Below, piece after piece: positions 45,703 to 57,300 of a DNA stretch of 64,000 nucleotides. The translations under genes were made by a program, and so were the position numbers. The first letter of the stretch is position 1. The number at the start of each line of letters is the position of its first letter. Source of the DNA: Torreya grandis (lineage: Eukaryota; Streptophyta; Pinopsida; Cupressales; Taxaceae); contig JARHVA010004088.1 in the NCBI GenBank assembly GCA_037957365.1, forward strand, positions 1,565,501 through 1,629,500, in the 5' to 3' direction. Below the pieces are notes generated by a model. It was not told where the DNA came from. It searched no databases and saw only the letters and a list, made by a program, of their open reading frames with translations.

Positions 45703-45997
45703 TGTTAGAGTATGTATTTCATACATTTTCTCATATTTTCTAGTGTATTAGCTAGCTATTTCATCTTGTAGTAAGTTTGTCCTATGTGAATATTTATCCC
45801 ACATTAGCCAGTTTAGTATTTTGCCTTGCCTATATAATCAAGTGTTTTAACTTATAATAGTATGTTTAATTATGCTTTAATTCTGAATAATATATGATTT
45901 GCATTATTTTTGCATATCATATATGCAGCTTTCTTTGTGATGTTTTTTTGCCAACACTTTGGATACTTGGGTTGGAATGTCTTTACCATTCCTAACA
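45703..45997 (+). repeat. 3' LTR of C2
   Basis: 295 bp, same ends as the 5' LTR. CTATATAATC box near 45828. Confidence 0.92.
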
Positions 45998-46002
45998 TGA
46001 AT

Positions 46003-46140
46003 AACATTCATGTTTATTTTAGGTATGTAATTTGCATTCATTTTTTCAAATTCAACCATTATTAAAATTTAATCAAAATACAATGAAACCCTAAGGTTGA
46101 CTAGGTTGAATTCACCCAACACATGTAAAAACCTAGGTTA
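46003..46140. other. Short stretch between C2 and LTR C
   Basis: AT-rich, with no coding signal. Boundary with LTR C not sharp. Confidence 0.35.
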
Positions 46141-47134
46141 AAATGTAATAAAAAGATCAAAACTTAAGTGAGATTGGAATAATGTAAGAAAATTAATAGA
46201 AATTAGGATTTTGGAAATGATCACATTGTTTAACCCTAAATATCTAGATTGGGGTTATCTAAGGTTAATGGGGATAAATATAACCTAAGCTATAAGGGTG
46301 ATAAATTATTTCTATAGTAGGCCAATTATATGCTAAACTTAGATATAACATATGTTAAATTCATTAAATTGAGATAGGATAAATATAATAAGTACAATTA
46401 TGTTATATATGGAAATGAAAAAAAAGTAATGTACTTATCTAGTTATAATATTGACACAATTCTAGATCTGGAATAGATAAGAATCAGATTAGAAGAGGAT
46501 TCTAAAATAGTCACCTAATTATGATGTGAGTGCTTCTTGAGTTGTGGACACTAGTGTCATCCTGGGACAGTTGTGTTGATGTTTTTGTCTAAACCTGATA
46601 TAATTGTCCTATAATGTATACCCACTAGAAAAGTATTCAACCACCTAAATGCTTTTGGGTTTGTCTTTACCTTCACTTTAGTGCATTTAGATATAGATCA
46701 TGGACTATTGCTCCTTATGAAATTTTAAAACCCCAGTTCTTCATATTTATAGTGACCTTAGGGGAAAATGGGTAGTGGGAATATGGTGTCAATTTGACCC
46801 CAAATACCCCTATGTCAATGAGAATTTCCTACATAGATAATACTCTGAATAGGGCCGTAGACTGATGTAGTTATTCCCTTTATGTTGTCTTGTGTGTGAA
46901 TCATGCAATATGTGGAAAGTAAATACAATGGTGACCTAGCTTGTAACCTGAAAAATATATCTCTTAAGATGCCCCTTCAGTACTTTAGACCTGTATATGT
47001 GATGTGCCTATGACTAATATGGATTTAGGATAAAATAGGTAATATTTTCTCACTTGAGTGTTTGATTGAATGCATTTTGTAAGTTGCCTAGTGAGTAGGT
47101 AAGAATTTTTTAGGTAAGGAATGAATGAGGGTTG

Positions 47135-47181
<47 letters not shown>

Positions 47182-47580
47182 AATAAATTGCATTAGAAAA
47201 CTTAGGTTAACCATTAGGATACATTTCATCTTCAAATTAAATAAATTTAGAACACTTGACACTTATATCAAAATAGGACACCTGCATCGATGTGGGTTTC
47301 TATTCGGGTGGCTAGTGTCTAGGGAACAAGAAAGTAGGTATAGACTCAAAACTAGTAGAGGTGGAAGATAAGTATATTTTAAGAATTCTAGGCAAGATAT
47401 TAGGTCTAGGTCATCAACATAATATTGGTCAAACTAAGAAATAGGCCAAAGGTCACAAGATAGAGCAAATTTGAGACTTATAAAAGTGGGAAAGGTCCAA
47501 AACTGAGAAGAATAGCCAAGGTCTGAGTTTTCTAAGTGTACAAGACTGAGGTTCTATATAATCCATAAATATTATCTACA
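46140..47580 (-). repeat. LTR C (3' LTR)
   Basis: Upper end reads (minus) TGTAGATAATATTTATGG at 47580. A (TA)12 tract followed by (GA)11 at 47135-47180 replaces the TATATTTATACC stretch present in A, B and D. Confidence 0.75.
47135..47180. repeat. Compound microsatellite (TA)n(GA)n
   Basis: About 25 bp of TA then about 21 bp of GA, uninterrupted. Confidence 0.97.
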
Positions 47581-47597
47581 TTCCACCCTCCCCCTTT
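47581..47597 (-). promoter_or_regulatory. Polypurine tract of the C/D element
   Basis: AAGGGGGAGGGTGGAA on the minus strand, directly before the LTR start. Confidence 0.85.
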
Positions 47598-48860
47598 AAT
47601 CTATTAATGAAATTACTAGTTTAAAGGAGAAGAAATGCATACCTGAGTGTGTATAACACACCTTGTCTTTGTTTGAGTCCAACTTGAGTGCTTTGATGGT
47701 GACTAACCTAAAACTAAGATCATGTTACATTACATAATCAATGTATATATTATGAAATTTAAAGCATTTTAAATGATTGAAATTGAAAGATCAATGTTTA
47801 GAAGTACACCTATGTATCTATATAACTGACTTGCCTATTGGTAAGTTGATTTGAAAGATGTATGATTTGAGGTGAGGTAAAAATATAAACCGATAGTCAC
47901 CTCACCTCAAAAGGATAACACAACTATATAATTTATGAATGGAACCATGTAGCATATAGAAGAACATGTCTAGGTAAGTGTAGCATTGAAGCACATAGAA
48001 TAATGTGATCATATGAAGGCCTAATATGCATGATAAATATCATGGAAACATCTAAATAATAGAAATAAAATCTCAACAAGAAAATAAATTACATAAATAA
48101 GATCACTCAAAATCAAGTCAACATACAATGGTCCTAGGAGACCACAAACAAGGGGCATGTTTAAATGCCACACAATTGAAGGGACATGACTTAGTCAAAT
48201 GTCCACAAAAGCAATGATGACATATTCAAATGTCCATATAACAAACAATGACATGTTCAAATGTCAAAGAAGACACACATAGGCACAGAGACCATAAAAA
48301 AAAGAGCATATTTAAATGTTCGAACAAGTAAGACAATATCAAGGTAAGACACTCAAGGAAGTGCATAAAAAAAAGCATAAGTAACTAGCATAAACATATC
48401 ATAGTATATCATAGATCAAATGTGTTATAAAAAAATGTCTAGTGCATAACATATCAAATACCCTATGAAAGATATAATCATTTATAAATGAATGTGTAAG
48501 TACATATATGATCTCAAAATATGATAATGTAAAGTGACCATAGAATTATATAAACTATAAGTATTGTGATCATAGAGGTGGATTCCCCCAATGTCCATAT
48601 GAGATGAGTATATGGAAGCCCCAATATATAAAATAGGAATAGATCATTTATCTATGTATCCCTATATCACACTTACATAAAAGCATGACACACATTTGTA
48701 TGTAGAAGTAACTGATATGCCATCAATCAACATTTAACTAACACATAGATGACAAGGAGCCAATAAAACATGTTAATGTTGAAAGTGTTTTTGTATTTTT
48801 GAATGATTTTTTTTATTTTTGTTTTAGTGTTTTTGGAATATGTGGAGATGTCTAATCAAG
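47598..48860 (-). other. 3' non-coding region of the C/D element
   Basis: Collinear with 14565-16700 of the A/B element but about 0.85 kb shorter. Includes boxes of the type GACATGTTCAAATGTC at about 48180-48265. No gene. Confidence 0.6.
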
Positions 48861-49085
48861 TGATTCCTCATCATCAAAAGGTGTAAGACCACCTAGAAAT
48901 TTTCTCAAGCTTTGTTTATATCGATTTAATGCCACCTCTTCAATGTTTTTGTCTAATGGTTTACCTGAAGCCAATGGTTTAGTAAAATAATCATACACAT
49001 CATGTTATATGCAAATATCTGTACTCCTATCAAGAACAGTAACATAAATGTTTGTAATATCTATAGCTTATCATTCCACTTGACT
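48861..49085 (-). pseudogene. Coding-like tail of the C/D element
   Basis: The minus strand reads VYDYFTKPLASGKPLDKNIE and EVALNRYKQSLRKFLGGLTP, then FDDEESLD. It looks like a conserved but unnamed end of an A/B-family polyprotein (a related DDPTSSNIPK run occurs in the A/B element near 16660). No catalytic motif seen. Confidence 0.4.
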
Positions 49086-49384
49086 AGCCAATTTCATCCA
49101 AACTTTATTTTTAAATGTGGTTTGTGGTCTAATATCCATATGGTGGAAGGTTCTACATGTGGATATAGGTAACAAAATATATCCTCAATTTTTTGGCATT
49201 AGTGGAGAGTATATTAGTTCATCTGTAGTATGTCCTAATTATACAGGAAATGTGGTGCCACAAGTTGTATCCCACTTTTTAATATCAAACTGTATATGGT
49301 GGTAATATAGATCATTAAAAAAATAAAAGTGTGAACATGGAATTAATCGATACTTTAAGGATGGAGGAGTGGAGTGCAACTCAC

Positions 49385-50026
49385 ACAGGTAATGTAAAGG
49401 TAGAAGAGTGGGAGTAGGAGGATGTTATGGGAGAGGTCATCGAGGGTGAGTTTAAAGAGGATATGATAGAGGAGGAGGAGATTGAAGAATAACTGGTGGA
49501 AGCCATGGAAGATCTACTAGAAGAAATTAGGGTTAGGACAGGTTTAGCTTTGGTGCATGAAAAGTGCCCTAACCTATTTTCCACTCTCAGAAGGAATGTA
49601 GTGTTGGTTATGTTCAAAAACGATAATTTATATGCAAAGGTGTCTCATTGGTGAAATGTGTATGTGGAAAAATAATTAGGGAAGGAGTTATCTTTCTCTT
49701 CTAAAAATCCATGATCAGATATAGAGTTTCTTCCTTATTCTCTTAATATTGATCTTTTTGTTTGTTCTTTTGTGCTTATTTCTATTTTAGAGGAGCATGT
49801 GGCTGATTTGGGAGTCAAGGCCAGGTTTGAGATTGATGGTATGAATAATCCAGAAGAAAAGACTCCAAAATATATTATTATTTTGGATTTGGGTATTGTT
49901 GATGCAGGCACATTGGTTTTTTACATGCCAGGTTATTTAATTGTATTTTTGAAGGATCCTTATAGGTTGAGTATGGTGTCATTTGATGTCATAAGAACAT
50001 TTATGTTTATCTCCTCCAAACAATGA
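49385..50026 (+). pseudogene. Unrecognised protein, acidic N-terminus, broken frame
   Basis: One plus-strand frame with about five stops. An acidic run GEVIEGEFKEDMIEEEEIEE is followed by LVEAMEDLLEEIRVRTGLAL and LFSTLRRNVVLVMFKNDNLY. The open stretch 49772-50026 has HVADLGVKARFEIDGMNNPE and PKYIIILDLGIVDAGTLVFY. I do not recognise the family. It may be a transposon ORF1-like protein or a captured gene fragment. Confidence 0.4.
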
Positions 50027-50868
50027 TCTAGTTTTCTTTTGAAAGGAGCAAATTTTATTTTGGGCCTAAGGTTGTTGAGGGTTTGGGTGGATGATGGTGT
50101 GGCCATGGTAGGTAGGGCTCCTTATCAATATTTTGGGATTTTATAGAGAATGTCATTCCTTGTGACTTGTTCACTTTGTAGGGTTAAATTTAAATAGGGG
50201 TCATCTTTATGCCCTATTCCTTACGGCTTTATTTGCTTTGAAGGGCTTGATCAATATATCTAGTTTTAGCCTTAATGGTCATTATAGGACAACTGGTCTT
50301 TCTATCATTTTTGGAGTTCCTGGTATATGAAGGTGATTTAGATCCTAGTGGAGCCTTTTTATGAATGGAAATTTAGTCTTGTTTTGGGTTTTGTTGGTAA
50401 TGATCGCTATTTTTAGATGATGGATTTTTTTGGTTTTTTCTTGACAATTTTGGCCAAGGATAATTTTAGTTTAACTGGCTCATCCAGCCAATTTCATGGC
50501 ATTTGATCACCAATCTTTTGGAGGTGAATCCTTGGAAGGAAGTAGTATGTTTGGTTCTAGTTTTGTGGTTCTGAGGTAGTTTTTATGATGATGAGCAATA
50601 GGAATAATGAAAGTCATGTTTTTAGCTCTCTGTTATGGCCTATAAAGTTCTCTTATCTAAACTAAGAAGATAATAGTAACTAATTTTGGGTTTTTAATTT
50701 GTTCTATTGGTATTGGTGAAGTATTGATGATACTTACAGTTTGTTGGTTTTCATGTTTCTTGATTCGCTATATGCCTTGATATTAAATCCGTTAAGTTAG
50801 GCCATTTTGTTTTTTGAATTCATTTATTTTAAGGCTAGAGACCCATAAATTATATAGTATCAATCAAT

Positions 50869-50870
<2 letters not shown>

Positions 50871-50941
<71 letters not shown>
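50871..50941. repeat. (AT)n microsatellite
   Basis: About 35 uninterrupted units, at the end of the plus-strand insert. Confidence 0.97.
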
Positions 50942-50944
<3 letters not shown>

Positions 50945-50965
50945 CATCAATATTTGTAGTAATAG

Positions 50966-51700
50966 TTAAATCTTCATACTTTTACCATTTTGAGAGATAA
51001 TTCTCTTTTGAAAGATATGAAGGATTTTTCCTTTTCTCATGTTGGACACAATGTGTATGTGTCCTTTGTTCTTATATTTATGAATTAGTTTATTCAATGC
51101 CTTATATTGATTGGTATTATGGCCAATGATCTGATGATATTTACAATATGGTACCTTATCTTTTTTAGGTAGAAGTCTGTTGCATGATCTGTGTCTAGTA
51201 AAAGGTAAAGAAATCATTCTATGTTCAAATAACATAGATAATATGGTATATAGAGTATCTTGTTGTGTCATTATCTATAAAATTTATTATGCAGCCTTTT
51301 GAGAAGACTCCACATTGTTCATATGATTAATTTGCATTTGAACCTTGTAAGGTTAACTCAATGTTTTTAGCCAAGAGAGATGTATGAAATAACAAGCATT
51401 TACATGTTCATCTACTATTGTTGTTTTTCCCTTATCTAGATTCAATTTTGTATATTTTGAAAGTGGATTTATCTTATATGTACTAGGACCTATAGGTTTG
51501 AATAGGTTATGATAAATATGATAAAGTGGATCAAATTTTAGTTTTCACATTTTATCATCTATCATATCATAAGTGGTATCATCATCACTATCATAGTAAT
51601 CTAAAAATATGGCCATCTTTCTTCTCACTATTAACCAATAAAGGAAGCTCAAATTTTGGGGGCTCTTGTTATTTTATTGGCTCCTTTATTAATGGTTATT
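50966..51700 (-). pseudogene. gag C-terminal part with zinc knuckle (C/D element)
   Basis: Open stretch 50966-51271 reads PKKDKVPYCKYHQIIGHNTN then QYKALNKLIHKY, the gag zinc knuckle C-x2-(Y)H-x3-GH-x4-C with the last Cys now Tyr. Upstream in the same direction comes LFKPIGPSTYKINPLSKYTK, then NACYFIHLSWLKTLS. Oddly, this lies downstream of the protease (51738-52310), the reverse of the usual gag-pro order. Confidence 0.65.
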
Positions 51701-51737
51701 TCTCTTGATGTGCATCTATGTGTACCTTATTATTTAG

Positions 51738-52533
51738 TTACTTATTTACATCTAGAGACAAAGGAGACATTATACTTGACTCACCTATTTGATATGTGTG
51801 TAAATGCTCAAGAGGAATGCATTGTTTAGGTGGTACCACTGTAGGAATGCCTTCAGTTTTGAAATGTATCATTTTAGAAAATTTGAATGGTTCGTCATCA
51901 GTAGGCATGGATAATAAGCTCCCATCATGTATGAATTTTACACATCGGTGATGTGTAGATGGGAAAACATCCATTGAATGTATCCAAGGTCTACCCAAAA
52001 TTAAATTATAATGTAATGATTGAGACATTACTTGAAAATTAGTCGAAATTATTGTTGGTCCTAATGTCACATCCAATGTGATTTGACCAACTAGAGGGTT
52101 ATGTGAATTATCAAAACCTTTTATGTGCATAACAATTTTTTAAAGAATATTGGTGATAATACTCATGGTAGTTAGGAATTTTATGATCCAAATGTTTAGG
52201 CCTGATCCATTATCAATGAGCACCCTTTTGATGCCTTTATTTTGCATGGTCACTTTTATGAACAAATGCAAATTTTGGTCAATAATATATTTGGATGGTA
52301 AATCTATTGGATCAAAGGTAATTATTCTTCAAATCTTTGATGATATCTACAAAATAAACAAGCTCAATATTACTTAGAACTTGTGTCTCACACAATGCCT
52401 CGTATAGGATATTTTTATAAACATTAGATTGCTTTAGGATCTCAAAGATTGAAATTTTAACATGTGTATTACTCAATTGGTAAATAATGTCATATCCCTT
52501 AAATTTTATTACAATATTAGGTTTAGGAGGCAC
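51738..52533 (-). pseudogene. Protease and upstream linker of the C/D element
   Basis: Stretch 52312-52533 reads YQLSNTHVKISIFEILKQSN, then ILYEALCETQVLSNIELVYF. It leads into FDPIDLPSKYIIDQNLHLFI, then KRVLIDNGSGLNI (about 52215-52180), a well-kept retropepsin active site (Asp-Asn-Gly-Ser). Stretch 51738-52130 adds GFDNSHNPLVGQITLDVTLG and LHYNLILGRPWIHSMDVFPS, the second conserved half. Typical gypsy protease of the Tat type. One stop and a frame change divide the halves. Confidence 0.85.
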
Positions 52534-52919
52534 CTATTGTATATTAACAGATGGTGGAATGGGTTGAGCAACCTTACCTCTTCAAGTAGTAACAACATGG
52601 ACTACAGAATCTAATATAAGTTATGGGAAAATAATAGGTGTGGGATGGTAGTTGTCATTAAAATAATATTTAGGTATAAAAAATGGTTGAGAGCATGCAT
52701 GTTGGCATCTAGATATTGGCTCTATAACATTGCAAAAGGAAATTTGAAGAGAGATCAAGTATTGTTTCCACTTTTGAACCCTCTCATGATGTTTATGAAT
52801 TTGTTTAATAGTTTTGACAAGGGAAGTAATGTATTAAACTAGAGCAACTATCACAAATTGGAACCTAAAAAGGGTGATAGATGCATCCATGTTGCACATA
52901 TTTTATAGTAATCTGGGAT

Positions 52920-54324
52920 CAATAATAAAAACATTAAAAAACCTTAATTGACCTAGGTTTTGGAGTTCAAAGATTAGCTTCACCAAATATTTAACCCTAA
53001 AAATCTAGATTGGATTTATCTAAGGTTAACTGGGATAAATTTTGCCTAAGGTACAAGGGTGATAAACTATCTCTATGGTAGGCCAATTAGATGTTAAGAT
53101 CAAATATAACATATGTTGAATTTATTAAATTGAGACAGACTAAAAATAGTAAGTACAGTTATGTTAGGTATAGAAATTACAAGGAATTAATGTACTTAAT
53201 TAGTTCTAATATTGACACAATTCTAGATATAGAACATGTATGAAATAAACTAGAAGAGGATTCTATAACGGTCATCCAAATCTAATTTGAGTGCCTCTTG
53301 AGTTATAGACACTAGCGTCAACCTGGGATGGTTATGTTGATGCTACTATTTGAACCTGACATAGGTGTCCTATATGAAATACCTATTGGAAAAGAACGAT
53401 ACCTTATAGATGATTCTAGGTGTGTCTTCATCTTCACTCTGGTGCATTTAGATCTAGATCATGGACTATCATTTCTCATGAAATTTCAAAACCCTAGTTC
53501 TTCATCTTTATAATGACCTTGGGGGAAAATGGATTAGTGGGTACATGATAACAAGCTAACCCCAAATACCCCTCTATCAATGAGTTATGCCTACATATAT
53601 AATACTCTAAAGAGGGCTTCATAATGATGTAGTTATCACTTATGTGTTGGATTATGTGTGAATCATGTAATATGTGGAAAGCAAGTACAACAATGATCTA
53701 GCTTGTAATTTAGAAATTATAGATCTTGGGTTACTCCTTCAGTACTTCAAACTTATGTATGTTTTGTCCCTATGATTGATATGTAAATAGTATAAAACAA
53801 GGAATCTTTTCTCACTTGATTGCTTGATTGAATGCTTTTTATAAGTTGCCTAGTGAGTAGGTAAGAAGTTTTTAGGTGAGGAATGAATGAGGATTGATAT
53901 TGTATTTATACCAATCCCTTTATATAAATAACTCACATTAAATCACTTAGGTCGACCATTAGGATACATTTATTTTGAAAATTAAATGACTTTAGGGAAC
54001 TGGATGCTTGCATCAGAGTAGGACACCTATGTCAATATAGGTGTTTGTTTGGTATGCTAGTGTTCAAAGAATAAGAAATTAGGTACATATTCAAAACTTG
54101 TAGAGGTGGAAGATAAGTAGGTTTTAAGCATTATGGTAAATATAATAGGTTTGGGTCATCAATATAAGAATGTTTGGACTAAGAGATAGGACAAGGGGCA
54201 CAAGATAGAGAAATGTGAGACTTCCAAAAGTGGGAAAGGTCTAGAACTGAGAGGAACAACCAAGGCTTGAATTTACTAAGTGTACAAAACTGAGGTGTTA
54301 TATAATCCATAAATATTATCTACA
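52920..54324 (-). repeat. LTR D (5' LTR)
   Basis: Shares the A/B/C landmarks. Upper end reads (minus) TGTAGATAATATTTATGG at 54324. Lower end approximate; no primer site was recognised below it. Confidence 0.75.
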
Positions 54325-57300
54325 CATGCATGAAAATCATTTATATCTAATTTAATCCATGAAATTTTAATAAAAGAGTGTTTATAAAAAACCCTAGGTT
54401 GAATATTCAAAAGAGTTAGAGCTCACCATTTATGTTTACCCTAATTCAAGTTTTACTCAAAATAGGAAAAAAAAAAATTAAGTAGATCTATGTATGCAAA
54501 ATTGAAATATATAATTTAACCCTACATAAGATGGATAAAATATGTAAATAATCCTAAGCATCATAAACATAAGTTAAAATTAATGCAATGAATTGACAAA
54601 GAGATTAAGAAACAGATGCATCTTTATTATTATGTACATATGAGATCATATTATGACTATGTTGATTGAGTTTTACTTAATCCTAAATTATTGGACCTAT
54701 ATTGTTCTCTAAAACACACCTATATTTGTATTTTCCTTTCATATACATGTTTGGCCATAGTAATCCTAGTGTGTTAATCCTACATGTGTGTCATCGATCA
54801 TGTCTATGTGTTCCCAAGCTTGTCTCTATAAGGTTTCATAGTCTAGCTTTTTTGGTGTCTATGTATTACACTTTCATAATTTTGATTGTACCTTCACTTC
54901 ATGGTTGTGCAATCAAAATATGTTTTATTAGTTAATTTTCCCTTTAACCCATCGTTCACACTCAAAAACAAAACAATGATAATGAAGTAAGGAAAACCAA
55001 CAAAGTAGCATTACAACTACGTATTCTACATACTCAAAATCAAACATCATCATATATTTTCATGTGTGGATGAAATATATTGAGCAAGGGTTTAAACCTC
55101 CTCTTCCCTATAATCTATCAATGCAACTCTTGAATATTAATTACCCTTATTTGGCGCAAGGAATTGTGTAGAGAGACTAAGATGTATAAGTGTCTCAAGT
55201 ATGTATTATTTTGAAGTACAACTTGAATGGAGAATCTTGGCTCTAGGATAGACCCTTGGCATGATAGATGCTCTCTCGAATCTCATCTAGATTCTTGATT
55301 CCTTTTTCTCTCTAGAAAGGCCTTGTATTTATAAGATCTAGGATGACTCATGTGCATTGGTTGACTTGTGAAAATTCTAATAGGAATGTTTTTAGATTAA
55401 GTTAAGGGATAATAAGAAGGACCCACAAAAAAAAGGAGACAAACCCATAGGGGTATTAGCTTGTCAAGGATATGCATGTACAACTACAGGTTTGGCAAAG
55501 AGATATTTGGGGATTAGTTATTGAGGTAAGGTTGGGTAATAAATGATAAATAGTTCAGATGTACTAACAAACACCTTTTGGATAAGTATTGAACTTCCTT
55601 TTAGACTTGATGGGATAAATAGATATTGATGTGGGGTTAGGGCCATCATAAATATGGACTAGAATGCATAATTTTTCCAAACAGGTTGGAATGGGAATAA
55701 AATTCATGAATAAGGGTTTTGTGCCAAATTTGAGTGTCTAAAATACCCTGAATCATTAGAATACTATGCACATTAATAATATATTTTGCACATTGATCAT
55801 AGTTTATCCTTCTCATTTACTAAATTCTTGTGGTTTCATGCTCATACCAAAAGAATATTGTATTTGGTGAAATTTCATATAGTATTCATTGATTATCTTA
55901 GGGAGAGGAGGTGGATTCTTCTCACTTGGTTTGGGATACTCACATGCACTATAACTACATTGATTCATGATTCGCATCACTGATATGTAGTTTGAACCCT
56001 TAAAGAGGCCTAAGCCAATTTATTTTGAACATTTATTTTATCTTAGATATGGTGTTAGGTGTTGAGGTCAGACTAGGGTTATATCAAAGGAGATAAGATT
56101 CTAACATTTACATATGCTTATTTGAAAATATGAGAGAGGATTGTGTGCATCTATTGTTAAAAAATGGTTCTATAAAAAATTTAATTTAAATGACATATAG
56201 AGTCATTTGCGTGGTGGGTCTTCCACGTTTTGCAGAGTTTTTTATTTTTAGAGTGGTCTAAAATTGGTCAGACCTTTTTTAAAATTATTCTGAAAGTGGA
56301 CACTACAACAAAGCACTATGATTTTTAGTGTTCATTCTGCATTGTTTTAAAGCCTTATTTTTAATACATTCAACCATTTTAAGGATTCAAGTAAGTATAA
56401 AAAATATATTCATTTATATTTTCCAATGTATTTTATTTATAGTGATCATTTTTAGTTTAAGTTACTTTTATTCCCCTTCCTTTCTATACTAGGTAGGCAT
56501 GATTTATTGTAATTTATTTGATTTACTTTATGTCATTTTTTATGTGATCAGCATAGTTTTTTAAACAATTATGAACCTTTTTTTATAAAAGAATAGCATG
56601 CATGCTTCCAAGATAATATATTTTATAAATTAGTGTAGATACTATAAGATGGTATTATGTACTTGATAATGATAAGCCTGACACACATTTAACATGCATG
56701 ACTTGCGACAAATAGTATGGTCTTAATCTACCATTATATAACACCTACATGTTACCTTATGATTTTAATCCTTTTATTATATTATTATAGACCTACAAGA
56801 ACCTCATTGTATATCTCAAACCTACTTAATATCTTGCACATACATCTCCAAAACTTCATTTTAGTCCTCATATGCATAGGTCAATAACATCAGACTGGGT
56901 TAGTATTTTCAGTTAATACTAACCTAAGTTGTATAGTACCAATCCTCTCCAAGCAATGGCTACTTTTAAAAATCAAATATTTCCTTAGGATCAACCCATC
57001 TTCCTAACATGTCGATGGTGTGATAAATTACCCAATTAGACTCATATATAAAGGTCTCACTTTTATTAGGGGACTTATCTAATACGCATATATACATTAT
57101 TTCACATTGATAGAAAAAAAATTGTTTTTCTCAAATTGTGAATCAGTCACTAGGAGTAGTCACAAGAAAAATATAAAGCATACCAAATTAAATACAAAGC
57201 ATGAAATTTCAAGTATCAAATCCAAATCATTAGTTTCATACATATAGAAAATGAGCATAATTTCAAAATCACATTTGGGTGGGAGAACTATGTGTGTCTT

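Larger units (their letters stand above)
28054..45997 (+). mobile_element. Ty1/copia element C2, split by two insertions
   Basis: LTRs of 290 and 295 bp (TGTTAGAG...CCTAACA) bound a copia element whose own sequence is about 6.3 kb. It is interrupted by the G3 Ty3 element (30305-37293) and by an LTR-like element (38147-42812). Gag, protease, GAG-pre-integrase, integrase, RT and RNase H follow in copia order on the plus strand. The frames of gag and pol continue in phase across both insertions. LTR copies differ by roughly 13% in their first 100 bp by eye, so the element is old. Confidence 0.92.
49330..50941 (+). mobile_element. Plus-strand insert of uncertain type, possibly a LINE 3' part
   Basis: Sequence of opposite polarity inside the C/D element. 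It starts with a coding-like frame (49385-50026) and ends with ...CCCATAAATTATATAGTATCAATCAATC and a (TA)n tail of about 71 bp (50871-50941). A simple-repeat tail following a 3' non-coding region resembles a plant LINE end. No RT motif or target duplication was found. Confidence 0.4.
46140..54324 (-). mobile_element. Second A/B-family Ty3 element, with LTRs C and D
   Basis: LTR C (3', about 46140-47580) and LTR D (5', about 52920-54324) share the A/B family sequence. A clean polypurine tract adjoins C in the minus direction. The interior has a protease and a gag zinc knuckle on the minus strand and a plus-strand insert (about 49330-50941). No RT or integrase seen. Bases after D are CATGC; the matching duplication at C was not found. 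Confidence 0.72.
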
